Positions 8,950 through 17,632 of a DNA stretch of 37,448 nt are shown piece by piece. Source of the DNA: an uncultured Mediterranea sp. (GTDB lineage Bacteria; Bacteroidota; Bacteroidia; Bacteroidales; Bacteroidaceae); contig CAMAMO010000003.1 of the NCBI GenBank assembly GCA_945836915.1, forward strand, positions 1 to 37,448, given 5' to 3'. Position 1 is the first letter of the stretch. Each line of letters starts with the position of its first letter. Position numbers and translations under genes: made by a program. Under the pieces are notes generated by a model. That model ran no database searches, had not been told where the DNA came from, and saw nothing but the letters and a program-made list of their open reading frames with translations.

Positions 8950-10938
8950 TCAATAGCTATAGCTTCGACCGCTGTTGCGTGATGAGTTGCTGGAACCGTT
9001 GCGTTGGCGATTGCGCTCTTCGCGTTGTTTCTTCTTGCGGTCTTCATCGGGCTTCTGTTTCTTCATCTCATCAGGCTTTTGACGGTCGGGGGTGCGTTCG
9101 TTGACAAACCAATCTTGCGTGAGGTCGAAGTTGGCCTTCAGTTCGAGTATCTGGTGATAGTAGCACACCTTCTCAGGTTGTAGATGCTGGCTGTAGTTGC
9201 CAGTGTCCCATACGCCGTTGCCATTGGTGTCGTTAATCAGACGGGCTCCATACTTGCCTGGAGCGAGGTAGTAGAAGTCGGCACGACCGTTGGTTACTGG
9301 CACCGTACGCACCACCTTGTCTGAGGTATCGAGCAGTTCGACAAAGGCGATGGAGTCGGCTCCGATGACGTTGAAGAAAATCTGACCATACTCTTCAAGG
9401 GTTTTGGCTTTAAATTCGCGTTTGATTTTATCCGTAAAAAGGCCGTAGATGCCAGTTATGGCCATACTATCTACCTCAATGCTGTAACTCTCACCTGCTG
9501 ACCAGTCGGCATAGAGGTTGTATCGCATGATGTCTGTGGAGTCATGCTCGAATTCGTAAGGCATATCGTACCATAGCGTATCGACCTTATGGCGGAGGTG
9601 GACGGCTGCTGTATCAAAACGGGCTACGGGCTCCTTGAAGGTGAAAGTGAGGTAGTCGTAGATGTCGATAGATGAAGGGGCAAAGAGGTCCACCTCAAGG
9701 AATTTGGTCTTCTCCTCTTCGGGTTCACCCCGCTTTTTGCGGCGTTCACGCTCTTTTTCCTTCTCCTTACGCTCCTTTTCCAGCTCTTTCTCGCTCTTGG
9801 GACGCTGTTTGGAGACGAGCTGCAGGGTATCTATCCGATTAACCAGCTGTTGCAGGGTATCGGTATAGAAATAGGTGAGCTCCATCTTCAGGGTATCTAT
9901 CTTGTAGATGAGTGAGTCGCGAATCCAGTAGTGAAGGGTATCACGCTTGCCCGTTGGCATCTCGACGATAAAGGCGTCAGTGGCATCGAAGTTGAGGCCA
10001 CGAAGGCGCGGAAGGGTATCGGCCACGGCATTGAAGTAGAGGTTGAAATCCTTCGGGGTAGGGCGTTCGCTCTTCATCAAACGGCGGTTGTAGGGAGGAA
10101 TCTCCTTGAAGCTACGCAGTAGGATGTCGTCGGGCAGATAATAGATGTAGCGGCGATGTACAATAGTGTCGATAGTGAGCGAATCGACCCAAGTGGTGTC
10201 TTCACGTTCACGCCACTCCATCGAGGGGATGATGAGGGAGTCTTGGAAGGCGATGGCCTCAGCAGGCTGTGAGAAATAGACATTCTGATCGGCATCTTGC
10301 AGGGCATAGATGCGATAACTGCCAGGGGCCACACCACGAATGGAGAAGTGGCCGCGGCTGTCAGTACGCCCTACACGGTCGAAGGGGGTGGTGGTGAAGG
10401 CGGAATCGGCCAGATTGCTGTGGAGGCCTACCAACATGCCCTTGATGGGTTCGAGGTTCATGGCGTTGAGTACGGTGCCGGCTACGGCCATGGTATCGAG
10501 ACGCTCGCCTGTGGAGAAGGTGTAGAAGAAGTTCTCCAAGGGGTTGCCTTCGTTATTGTCTTGGATAGCGTCGCCAAAGTCAATGGTGTAGGTCGTATTA
10601 GCCTTCAGAGTATCCTGAAGGGTGATGACTACCTTCTTGCCATTGCTTTTTACCTCGGGTTGCTGAATCTGAGGTGGCGAGATAATGACCTTTTCACTGG
10701 GTTTGTCGAGCTTGATAAATTCGTCAAACTCAAGTACAATCTTTTTTTTCGAGGTTTGTAAGGCTCCAGGTGCTGGAGAACCTTTGAGGAAGACGGGAGG
10801 GGTTTCGTCATACGGACCACCCTCAATGCGTCCTACACTGGCGCATGAGTAGAGTATGAGGCCGATGAATGAGAGCCCCGCCAACCGACGGAGCAGCTTG
10901 GATGGATGATGCTTCTGATGTAATTTGTTCATTCTCAT
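8950..10938 (-). CDS. Ig-like (SbsA-type Ig) domain lipoprotein
   Basis: Lipobox-like GLILYSCAS; IEGGPYDETPPVFLKGSPAPGALQTSKKKIVLEFDEFIKLDKPSEKVIISPP...LKANTTYTIDFGDAIQDNNEGNPL. Start MRMNK (10938) or MNK (10932). Confidence 0.75.
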   Translation of the reverse strand: MRMNKLHQKHHPSKLLRRLAGLSFIGLILYSCASVGRIEGGPYDETPPVFLKGSPAPGALQTSKKKIVLEFDEFIKLDKPSEKVIISPPQIQQPEVKSNGKKVVITLQDTLKANTTYTIDFGDAIQDNNEGNPLENFFYTFSTGERLDTMAVAGTVLNAMNLEPIKGMLVGLHSNLADSAFTTTPFDRVGRTDSRGHFSIRGVAPGSYRIYALQDADQNVYFSQPAEAIAFQDSLIIPSMEWREREDTTWVDSLTIDTIVHRRYIYYLPDDILLRSFKEIPPYNRRLMKSERPTPKDFNLYFNAVADTLPRLRGLNFDATDAFIVEMPTGKRDTLHYWIRDSLIYKIDTLKMELTYFYTDTLQQLVNRIDTLQLVSKQRPKSEKELEKERKEKEKERERRKKRGEPEEEKTKFLEVDLFAPSSIDIYDYLTFTFKEPVARFDTAAVHLRHKVDTLWYDMPYEFEHDSTDIMRYNLYADWSAGESYSIEVDSMAITGIYGLFTDKIKREFKAKTLEEYGQIFFNVIGADSIAFVELLDTSDKVVRTVPVTNGRADFYYLAPGKYGARLINDTNGNGVWDTGNYSQHLQPEKVCYYHQILELKANFDLTQDWFVNERTPDRQKPDEMKKQKPDEDRKKKQREERNRQRNGSSNSSRNSGRSYSY

Positions 10939-11191
10939 GCCGCAAAAATAGTACTTTTCTCCGTAACAAAGTGCAAGTGAGGCGCTATTTTTGTGCGAAT
11001 TATCCTTAAGCTGATTAACAGACGCTTTTTGGAACATTTTTTTCTCTCTTTTCTTGCAACAAACGCGGATTATCTCTATCTTGCAACCGGTTTTGCGACA
11101 GCTTGGGGACTTTCAAGTACTTGTTGGTTGTTCTGAAAGCTTTTAAGATGTTGATAATCAGTTTGTTATACTTTATTATACTCTATTTATC

Positions 11192-12718
11192 GTGGATACA
11201 GGACTACTGTTTTGTGGATTGAACTGGCAGGCATGGATAACTATTGTGCTGGTGGTGGGTATGTTTATCACCTTGATGAAGACGCGTTTGCCGGCGGATA
11301 TGGTCTTTCTTGCGGTGATGGCGCTACTGGTGATTTGTGGTTGCTTGCCTGCCACCGAAGCGCTCAAAGGGTTTTCATCGAGCTCAGTGGTGGTTGTAGG
11401 TGCGCTCTATATTGTGGTGGCTGGTTTGGAGGCCTCGGGTGTGCTGCATTGGATTGTGAAACACCTGCTGGGTACACCCGGCTCTTACTGGAAGGCCATC
11501 GTGCGACTGATGTTGCCTGTGGCTGCTCTCTCGGCTTTTCTGACTAACGCCACGGTGGCGGCTCTTTTTATCAATGTGGTGAAGATGTGGGCTAAGAAGC
11601 TGGGTATTGCTCCCTCGAAACTTCTAATCCCCTTGAGTTATGCTGCTGGTATGGGTGGGGTCTGTACGCTGATTGGTACGGCTCCTAACTTGATTATCTC
11701 TGGATTCTACGCTGAGACTTCAGGCCATGTGTTAGGTCTCTTTTCCACCACTCTACCGGGTCTGTTCTGCCTCTTGGTGGGCGTAGGGAGCGTCATCGCG
11801 ATGCAGAAGCTGCTGCCTGTGCGTAAGTCGCCAGAAGAGGAGCTCAACGCACTGCATACCGCGACGACTGAACTGCATGTTCTGCCTGATTCGCCTCTGC
11901 CCGGACAAACCTTGGCGGACATCCACCTCTTGGAGGATAGTAAGGGGTGTGAGCTGATTGGTATCGTTCGCTTTGATGGCGAGGTGGTGAACCGCATAGA
12001 GCCCGACGAGTTCTTGATGGGTGGCGACACCTTGATCTTTACAGGGCAGCGTGAAAAGGTGCTGATGCTGGGCCGACGCTACGGCATGGCTTGCGATAAA
12101 CTGGATGAGGAGCAGGCTGCGCATAGCGGCTTCCGTACGCTGGGCTCGGCGCTCATTATGCTGGGTATGGTTCTGCTCTCTGCCTTTAATGTGATGCCTT
12201 TGCTTACCAGTTGCTTTGTCGCTGCGCTGCTGATGCTACTGACCCGCTGCTGTGGGGTGAAGCAGGCGAAAAAGGCGATTAATTGGGATGTTTTGATGGT
12301 TTTTGCCTGCTCCGTCACGTTGGGTAAAGCGATTGATGCCACCGGACTGGCGCAGCTGTTGGCCAACCAGACCAGTGAAATCTGTGGGTCGAATGCGCTG
12401 CTGGCCTTTATCCTTATTTGTACGTTGGGCACGTTTCTCACCGAATTTATCTCGAATACGGCCTGTGGTGCGATTATGGCTCCAGTGGCCATCAAGATTG
12501 CCCTCTCGATGGGGGCTAATCCGCTGACCTTCTGCATGGGACTGATGATTGCTTGTTCCAGCAGCTTTGCTACACCCATCGGTTCGCCCACTCATCTCAT
12601 GGTCTATGTGCCTGGCGGCTATCGGTTTACAGACTTCCTGCGCATCGGTTTGCCAATGAACTGCATCATTTTGGCGGCCAACGTACTGATTTGTTGTATT
12701 CTCTACCCCTTATACTAA
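11192..12718 (+). CDS. SLC13 family permease / citrate-transporter-like with internal RCK_C (TrkA-C)-like segment
   Basis: 508 aa, many TMs; FLTNATVAALFINVVKMWAKKLGIAPSKLLIPLSYAAGMGGVCTLIGTAPNLIISG; cytosolic segment LPDSPLPGQTLADIHLLEDSKGCELIGIVRFDGEV...GGDTLIFTGQREKV. Apparent GTG start. Confidence 0.8.
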   Translation: MDTGLLFCGLNWQAWITIVLVVGMFITLMKTRLPADMVFLAVMALLVICGCLPATEALKGFSSSSVVVVGALYIVVAGLEASGVLHWIVKHLLGTPGSYWKAIVRLMLPVAALSAFLTNATVAALFINVVKMWAKKLGIAPSKLLIPLSYAAGMGGVCTLIGTAPNLIISGFYAETSGHVLGLFSTTLPGLFCLLVGVGSVIAMQKLLPVRKSPEEELNALHTATTELHVLPDSPLPGQTLADIHLLEDSKGCELIGIVRFDGEVVNRIEPDEFLMGGDTLIFTGQREKVLMLGRRYGMACDKLDEEQAAHSGFRTLGSALIMLGMVLLSAFNVMPLLTSCFVAALLMLLTRCCGVKQAKKAINWDVLMVFACSVTLGKAIDATGLAQLLANQTSEICGSNALLAFILICTLGTFLTEFISNTACGAIMAPVAIKIALSMGANPLTFCMGLMIACSSSFATPIGSPTHLMVYVPGGYRFTDFLRIGLPMNCIILAANVLICCILYPLY

Positions 12719-12725
12719 TCTGTTT

Positions 12726-14558
12726 ATGCGTGCTATAAGTCACTTAAAACTCCTGCATGACCCCATCTTGCGTGTTTGCCTCTTGGTGATGGGGGCCAGC
12801 ATCGTGGTGCTGGGTCTGATTTTTGCCATCTCTAACCAGAGTGCCAGCAAGCAGATTCTTGAAAGCTCTATCCGTTTGGCTCAACTGAATGTGGAGAAGG
12901 CGAAGGGTGTCGTGGAACGTCAGCTCACGGCCATTGAGACGACGGCGTTTAACCTGAGTTCTACCCGTATTCGCCGCTATCGCGAAGCGAATCAGATTTA
13001 TGACCTGCTGGAGCGTTTTGTCAACTCGAACCCTGTAATCTGGGGTATTGCTATCGGTTATGAACCTGGCGTCATTCCGGGCCATGAGGAGGGATTCGCC
13101 CCCTACGTTCGGCGTGTGGAGGGTGTGACTGAACGGCTTAACCTGCTTGAGATGGGGCGTACCTACCTGCAGTCTGAATGGTACGTCACGCCTATGCGCC
13201 AAAAGGAGCCCTTCTGGTGCAAACCGTTTCGCGATGTCAAGAATGCGCTTATCGCTTGCTTCTGCATCCCGCTGACCGACGAGCAAGAGCGGCCTATCGG
13301 CGTCATCGCGGTGGATATGCTACTGGACCAATTCACGGAGCAGTTGGTCAAGGAGATTCAGCCCTACGAGCACTCAGACTGTATGGTGCTCGACAAAGAT
13401 TTGGACTTTATCGCTCATCCCGACCATAGCCTCATCATGACCTCGCTGGCCGATGCGGTATCCAAAATTACGCAAGAGAATGGTTGCCAAGAGAACGAAA
13501 GTATCGCTATCCGGATGAGAAACAGGGATCAAGGGTACGATACCTATTCAGAGCATACTCGCTTTGAGGGGATGATGTTCTACGCGCCCATTCGGCAGAC
13601 TGAATGGACGGTGGCCCTCTCTATCCTGAAGTCGGACATCTTTAAAGAGAGCCGCAAATTAGCCCGTTCGATGTTCTACCTTTGCCTGGCGGGGGTTTTC
13701 CTGATGGTCTGTGCTTCGGGCTTTCTCTTTAACAAGATACGGAAGGTTGTGGAACATAAGGCTGGCATTGAGCGCGAGCTTTCTATGGCCCACAACATCC
13801 AGATGGCTATGGTGAAGAAGGTATTCCCTGCCTATCCCGATCGAGACGACATCGACGTCTATGCGACGCTGATACCCGCTAAGGATGTGGGTGGCGACCT
13901 CTTCGATTTTGCGCTAAAGGGGGAGGTGCTCCATTTCTGCATCGGCGACGTGAGTGGAAAGGGGGTGCCCGCCAGTCTCTTCATGGCCATTACGCGTACC
14001 CTCTATCGAAGCATCATCGCTCGCGAAGAGGCACCAGCACGGATTGCCGAAGCACTTAACCAATCCATCGCCGTAGATAACAAAGAGAATATGTTTGTTA
14101 CCATGTACATCGGTACGCTCGATTTGAAGAGCGGCAAACTGAGACTCTGCAACTGCGGCCATAACGTCCCCTTGTCGAACGGCATACCCGCCAACAGCCA
14201 GCGGAAGGGGGAAGAGGAGATAGAGCAGATGACCCTGACTAACCACATGGAGTTCATGACGTTGCCTCCCACCAACATCCCTATCGGGGTGATGGAGGAG
14301 TTTCCATACGAAGAGATGACCCTGCAGATAGAACCAGGCTTCAGACTCCTCCTCTATACCGATGGGATTACCGAGGCGGAGAATATGGACCACCAACTCT
14401 ATGGCGAAGAGCGGTTGCGGGTGGAGCTAAGGGAGGTTAGCTGCAAGAAGCAGAGTGCGCAGCTTGACGTAGAGCATATTCTGAACAGCGTACACCGGCA
14501 TGCCAATGGCTATACCCAGTCGGATGACATCACGATGCTCTCTATCCATTATAAATAG
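12726..14558 (+). CDS. SpoIIE/PP2C-type serine phosphatase with extracytoplasmic Cache-like sensor between two TM helices
   Basis: N-terminal TM, Cache-like WYVTPMRQKEPFWCKPFRDVKNALIACFCIPL...GVIAVDMLL, second TM, then ERELSMAHNIQMAMVKKVFP...DVGGDLFDF...FCIGDVSGKGVPASLFMA...LLLYTDGITEAEN...SDDITMLSI. Confidence 0.88.
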   Translation: MRAISHLKLLHDPILRVCLLVMGASIVVLGLIFAISNQSASKQILESSIRLAQLNVEKAKGVVERQLTAIETTAFNLSSTRIRRYREANQIYDLLERFVNSNPVIWGIAIGYEPGVIPGHEEGFAPYVRRVEGVTERLNLLEMGRTYLQSEWYVTPMRQKEPFWCKPFRDVKNALIACFCIPLTDEQERPIGVIAVDMLLDQFTEQLVKEIQPYEHSDCMVLDKDLDFIAHPDHSLIMTSLADAVSKITQENGCQENESIAIRMRNRDQGYDTYSEHTRFEGMMFYAPIRQTEWTVALSILKSDIFKESRKLARSMFYLCLAGVFLMVCASGFLFNKIRKVVEHKAGIERELSMAHNIQMAMVKKVFPAYPDRDDIDVYATLIPAKDVGGDLFDFALKGEVLHFCIGDVSGKGVPASLFMAITRTLYRSIIAREEAPARIAEALNQSIAVDNKENMFVTMYIGTLDLKSGKLRLCNCGHNVPLSNGIPANSQRKGEEEIEQMTLTNHMEFMTLPPTNIPIGVMEEFPYEEMTLQIEPGFRLLLYTDGITEAENMDHQLYGEERLRVELREVSCKKQSAQLDVEHILNSVHRHANGYTQSDDITMLSIHYK

Positions 14559-14614
14559 ATGATACGCGCTATCTCTTAATAAAGATTATTCATTCAACAT
14601 ATTCCTTCTTATAT

Positions 14615-14917
14615 ATGAAACTTGAAATCATAGACCAAGGTGCCGAAGTAAAAGGCATTTTGATAGGCCGCTTAGATACAGCTGCCTCTGCACAGTTTGC
14701 TACCGATATGCAACCCTTAATGGATCGGGCCGATAAGCATATTCTGTTAGATTGTAGCCAGCTGGAGTTTATCTCTTCATCGGGTTTGCGCCTCTTTCTT
14801 ACCCTGCGTAAAGCCACCATCGCCGCACATGGCGACGTAACCATTACGGGTATGAACCATGAAGTGAAACAGGTTTTCGCCCTGACGGGCTTCCTCAGCC
14901 TCTTTAAGTTTGCATAA
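14615..14917 (+). CDS. STAS domain anti-sigma factor antagonist-like protein (SpoIIAA/RsbV type)
   Basis: 100 aa; ILLDCSQLEFISSSGLRLFLTLRKA with phosphorylatable Ser in the ISSSGLR motif. Confidence 0.88.
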   Translation: MKLEIIDQGAEVKGILIGRLDTAASAQFATDMQPLMDRADKHILLDCSQLEFISSSGLRLFLTLRKATIAAHGDVTITGMNHEVKQVFALTGFLSLFKFA

Positions 14918-14999
14918 CCTGCGGTAGGTATAGGATGATCAGCCATGCGATAGGAACACGATTTTCATAACTTGAGACAGTCATACGAATATCATAAAG

Positions 15000-15410
15000 A
15001 TGAAAAAGCAAATCATCTTGGAGAACCGGATAGATGAACTCGTCAGGCTCAGCGCTTTCATCGACGCGCTTGGCGAGGAGTGGAGTATCGCGCCAGAGGT
15101 GGTCTTCAACCTACAGCTGGCTCTGGAGGAGTGTGCCACCAACGTAATCATGTATGCCTATCCCCCCGAGGAGAAGCAGACGCTCTTGGTGACTGCAGAG
15201 CTGGTGGAGCATGACTTGGTGCTGACTATTGAGGATGGCGGTTTGCCTTTTGACCCCACGCAGGTAGCCGAAGCCGATACGACCCTCTCGGCAGAAGAGC
15301 GCCCCATTGGCGGACTGGGTATCTTCCTTGTTCGGCAGTTGATGGATACCGTAGCTTACCAACGCGTTGAGGGGAAGAATCGATTGACGCTGATGAAGCG
15401 AATTAACTAA
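15000..15410 (+). CDS. RsbW/SpoIIAB-like ATP-binding serine kinase (HATPase_c_2)
   Basis: 136 aa; N-box LALEECATNVIMYAYP; G1 EDGGLPFDP; G2 GGLGIFLVRQLMD. Confidence 0.88.
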   Translation: MKKQIILENRIDELVRLSAFIDALGEEWSIAPEVVFNLQLALEECATNVIMYAYPPEEKQTLLVTAELVEHDLVLTIEDGGLPFDPTQVAEADTTLSAEERPIGGLGIFLVRQLMDTVAYQRVEGKNRLTLMKRIN

Positions 15411-15420
15411 TTTGAAACGT

Positions 15421-16200
15421 ATGACAGAAACAGAATGGATACAACGGCGTGACGGAGTGGTTGCTCACCTCGGCCTACTGAGGGAGATGAAGGCAAGGGG
15501 CGTAGATGCCGAAGAGGCACGGCTTGCCTGCGATGCTGCCATGGAGCAATGGGGCCCCATGGCCGAACAACTGGGCATGAGCCTTGAACAGCATGAAATG
15601 CTTGACTTGGCTGTGGAGTTGGGCTACCCTGACGACTACAAGGAATTGAAATGCCTGCTGAGGGAATCGGAGGCGATGTGCCAGAATGTGTTCGAGGCTT
15701 TTGCCCTCCCTATCCACTCTCTCCTTGAGGATTTAGGCATCGAATATAGTTTCAAGTATCGCATGAAATCTATTTACAGCATTTGGCGGAAGATGCGGGT
15801 AGCTCATAGGGAGTTTGATGATGTTTACGACCTCTTCGCTACACGCATCGTCTATAAAACGGGTGAGCAGATAGCTCCCTTGGCCCCGCCTAATGTTGTG
15901 GATACGCTTCCGGGCGTCTCTGAGGTGAAAGAACAGACGCTCAGTCAGATGGATACCGAGAAACTCTATTGCTGGCGCATCTATACGGTGATTAGCTCGC
16001 TCTACCGTATCCACCCCGACCGCATCCGCGATTGGATTACTCATCCAAAGCCTTCAGGTTATCAAGCGCTACAACTTACGGTCATGGGACCCGATTGTAA
16101 CTGGATTGAGATACAGATTCGCTCTGAGCGTATGGACTACGAGGCGGAACATGGTTCAGCCAGCCATTTTCTCTACAAGCAAGAGACTCAGGTGAAGTAA
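15421..16200 (+). CDS. RelA/SpoT nucleotidyltransferase-domain protein lacking HD hydrolase and C-terminal regulatory domains
   Basis: YRMKSIYSIWRKM (cf. RxKSxxSIxRKM), FDDVYDLFATRIVY, HPKPSGYQALQLTVMGPDCNWIEIQIRSERMDYEAEHGSASHFLYK. Preceding AMEQWGPMAEQLGM...LEQHEMLDLAVELGYPDDYKEL resembles the long-RSH linker (YAPLAxRLGI...LEDLAFxxLxPxxYxxL). MTETEW start at 15421. Confidence 0.85.
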   Translation: MTETEWIQRRDGVVAHLGLLREMKARGVDAEEARLACDAAMEQWGPMAEQLGMSLEQHEMLDLAVELGYPDDYKELKCLLRESEAMCQNVFEAFALPIHSLLEDLGIEYSFKYRMKSIYSIWRKMRVAHREFDDVYDLFATRIVYKTGEQIAPLAPPNVVDTLPGVSEVKEQTLSQMDTEKLYCWRIYTVISSLYRIHPDRIRDWITHPKPSGYQALQLTVMGPDCNWIEIQIRSERMDYEAEHGSASHFLYKQETQVK

Positions 16201-16234
16201 CTCTCCTGCATGTGGTGGTGTTGCTCGTAACCGT

Positions 16235-17488
16235 TCACTCCTCGGGTGAGGCGTAGATTAGCGTGGAGAGGTGCTCGCGATGGAACATCTCGTTGGCTAC
16301 TTCAAAGAGCTCGTCGGTGGTCAGGGCATCTATTCGGCGACAGACGGCCTGCGGCAATTCGTAGCGGTTGTAGTGCAAGAAGGCTTTGGCCATGGAGAGA
16401 GCCATGCTTTCGTTGTTGTCTGAGGCGACGCCAATCTGTCCGATGAGTTGCTTCTTGGCGGCGGTGAGCTGGGCCGTGGTGAGGGGTCGCTGACAGAGGA
16501 GGTCGAGTTCTTTGGTCACCAGCTGAATGCAACGGCGACGGTCTGCGTCATCACACCCCAGGTAGATGCAGAAGGTTCCCGTATCAGTATAGGCCGTAAG
16601 GTTCGACTCCACGGTATAGACCAATCCACGTCGTTCGCGTAAGGAGAGGTTGAGACGGCTGTTCATACCAGGGCCTCCTAACATGTTGTTGAGTAAATAG
16701 AGCGCTGTGCGCTTGGGGTTGTAGGCATCGTAGCCTCTGGCTCCTATCATGATGTGGTTCTGATGTGTATCCTTCTCTACCAGCAGTTGGCGAGGCTCAT
16801 AGGGTGATGGCTTCTGGCGTTCGTTACACGAGGGGCGAGGAGGTTCTGCGCCAGCCAGCCGTTCCATCATCTTAACGATACGCATGAAGGGGTAGTTACC
16901 CAAGACGAAGAAGACCATATTGCCTGGATGGTAGTAGCGCTCCACAAAGGCCTTCACCTTCTCTGTAGTGAAGGTCTTGAGCTGATTGGGGGTACCAAGG
17001 ATGTTGTGTCCCAAAGGGTGACCTTGAAAGATGAGGTCTTCAAAGTCATCGAAAATCAGTTCTGAGGGAGTATCTTCATAGCTCTGTATCTCATCGATAA
17101 CCACCTCGGTCTCCTTGACCAGTTCTTGCGAGGGGAAGGTGGAGTGAAATACGATGTCGGTCAGTAGTTCGGTAGCTCGCACCAAGTGCTCGTTGAGAAA
17201 AGCGGCATAGACCACGGTCTCCTCTTTGTTAGTATAGGCGTTGAGGTCGCCTCCTACATGCTCCATTCGGTTAAGGATATGCCAGGCTTTGCGGCGTTGG
17301 GTTCCCTTGAAGAGGGTATGCTCTACGAAATGAGCCATACCCTGCTCGTCAGGCCGCTCATCGCGTGTACCAGCATCGATAGCATAGCCGCAGTAGGTAA
17401 CTGGCGAGCTGGAAAGAAGGTGTATGATGCGTAAGCCATTGGCCAGCGTATGGGTATTGTAAGTGGTAAAAATTGGTTGGTTCGACAT
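16235..17488 (-). CDS. M16 family metallopeptidase (insulinase-like)
   Basis: HFVEHTLFKGT (HxxEH zinc motif); MVFFVLGNYPF; NNMLGGPGMNSRLNLSLRERRGLVYTVES. Start at MSNQPIFTTYN (17488). Confidence 0.9.
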   Translation of the reverse strand: MSNQPIFTTYNTHTLANGLRIIHLLSSSPVTYCGYAIDAGTRDERPDEQGMAHFVEHTLFKGTQRRKAWHILNRMEHVGGDLNAYTNKEETVVYAAFLNEHLVRATELLTDIVFHSTFPSQELVKETEVVIDEIQSYEDTPSELIFDDFEDLIFQGHPLGHNILGTPNQLKTFTTEKVKAFVERYYHPGNMVFFVLGNYPFMRIVKMMERLAGAEPPRPSCNERQKPSPYEPRQLLVEKDTHQNHIMIGARGYDAYNPKRTALYLLNNMLGGPGMNSRLNLSLRERRGLVYTVESNLTAYTDTGTFCIYLGCDDADRRRCIQLVTKELDLLCQRPLTTAQLTAAKKQLIGQIGVASDNNESMALSMAKAFLHYNRYELPQAVCRRIDALTTDELFEVANEMFHREHLSTLIYASPEE

Positions 17489-17519
17489 AGTTGAAAAACG
17501 ATGTTTGTTAATTCGGCCA

Positions 17520-17527
17520 CAAAAATA
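17520..17527 (-). promoter_or_regulatory. -7 box TATTTTTG for the M16 peptidase
   Basis: plus-strand caaaaata, 32 nt upstream of the ATG at 17488. Confidence 0.45.
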
Positions 17528-17632
17528 CAACAAAAGTTATTGCCGTTTGTGAAAAATTGCAGATATTTGCAGATGAGAATGGAGGAATGCTGTTTGGCAT
17601 CCCTATCATAAACCTTTAAAACAAAAGAAACA

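Noticed and set aside
10297-10761. 154-aa plus-strand ORF antisense to the Ig-like lipoprotein
   Set aside because: No start context or domain; the opposite strand has a signal peptide/lipobox and Ig-like motifs.
12726-15410. Classical SigB-type stress regulon control locus
   Set aside because: No SigB/SigF-like sigma factor is encoded in the window; only the switch components are present, so the output is left open.
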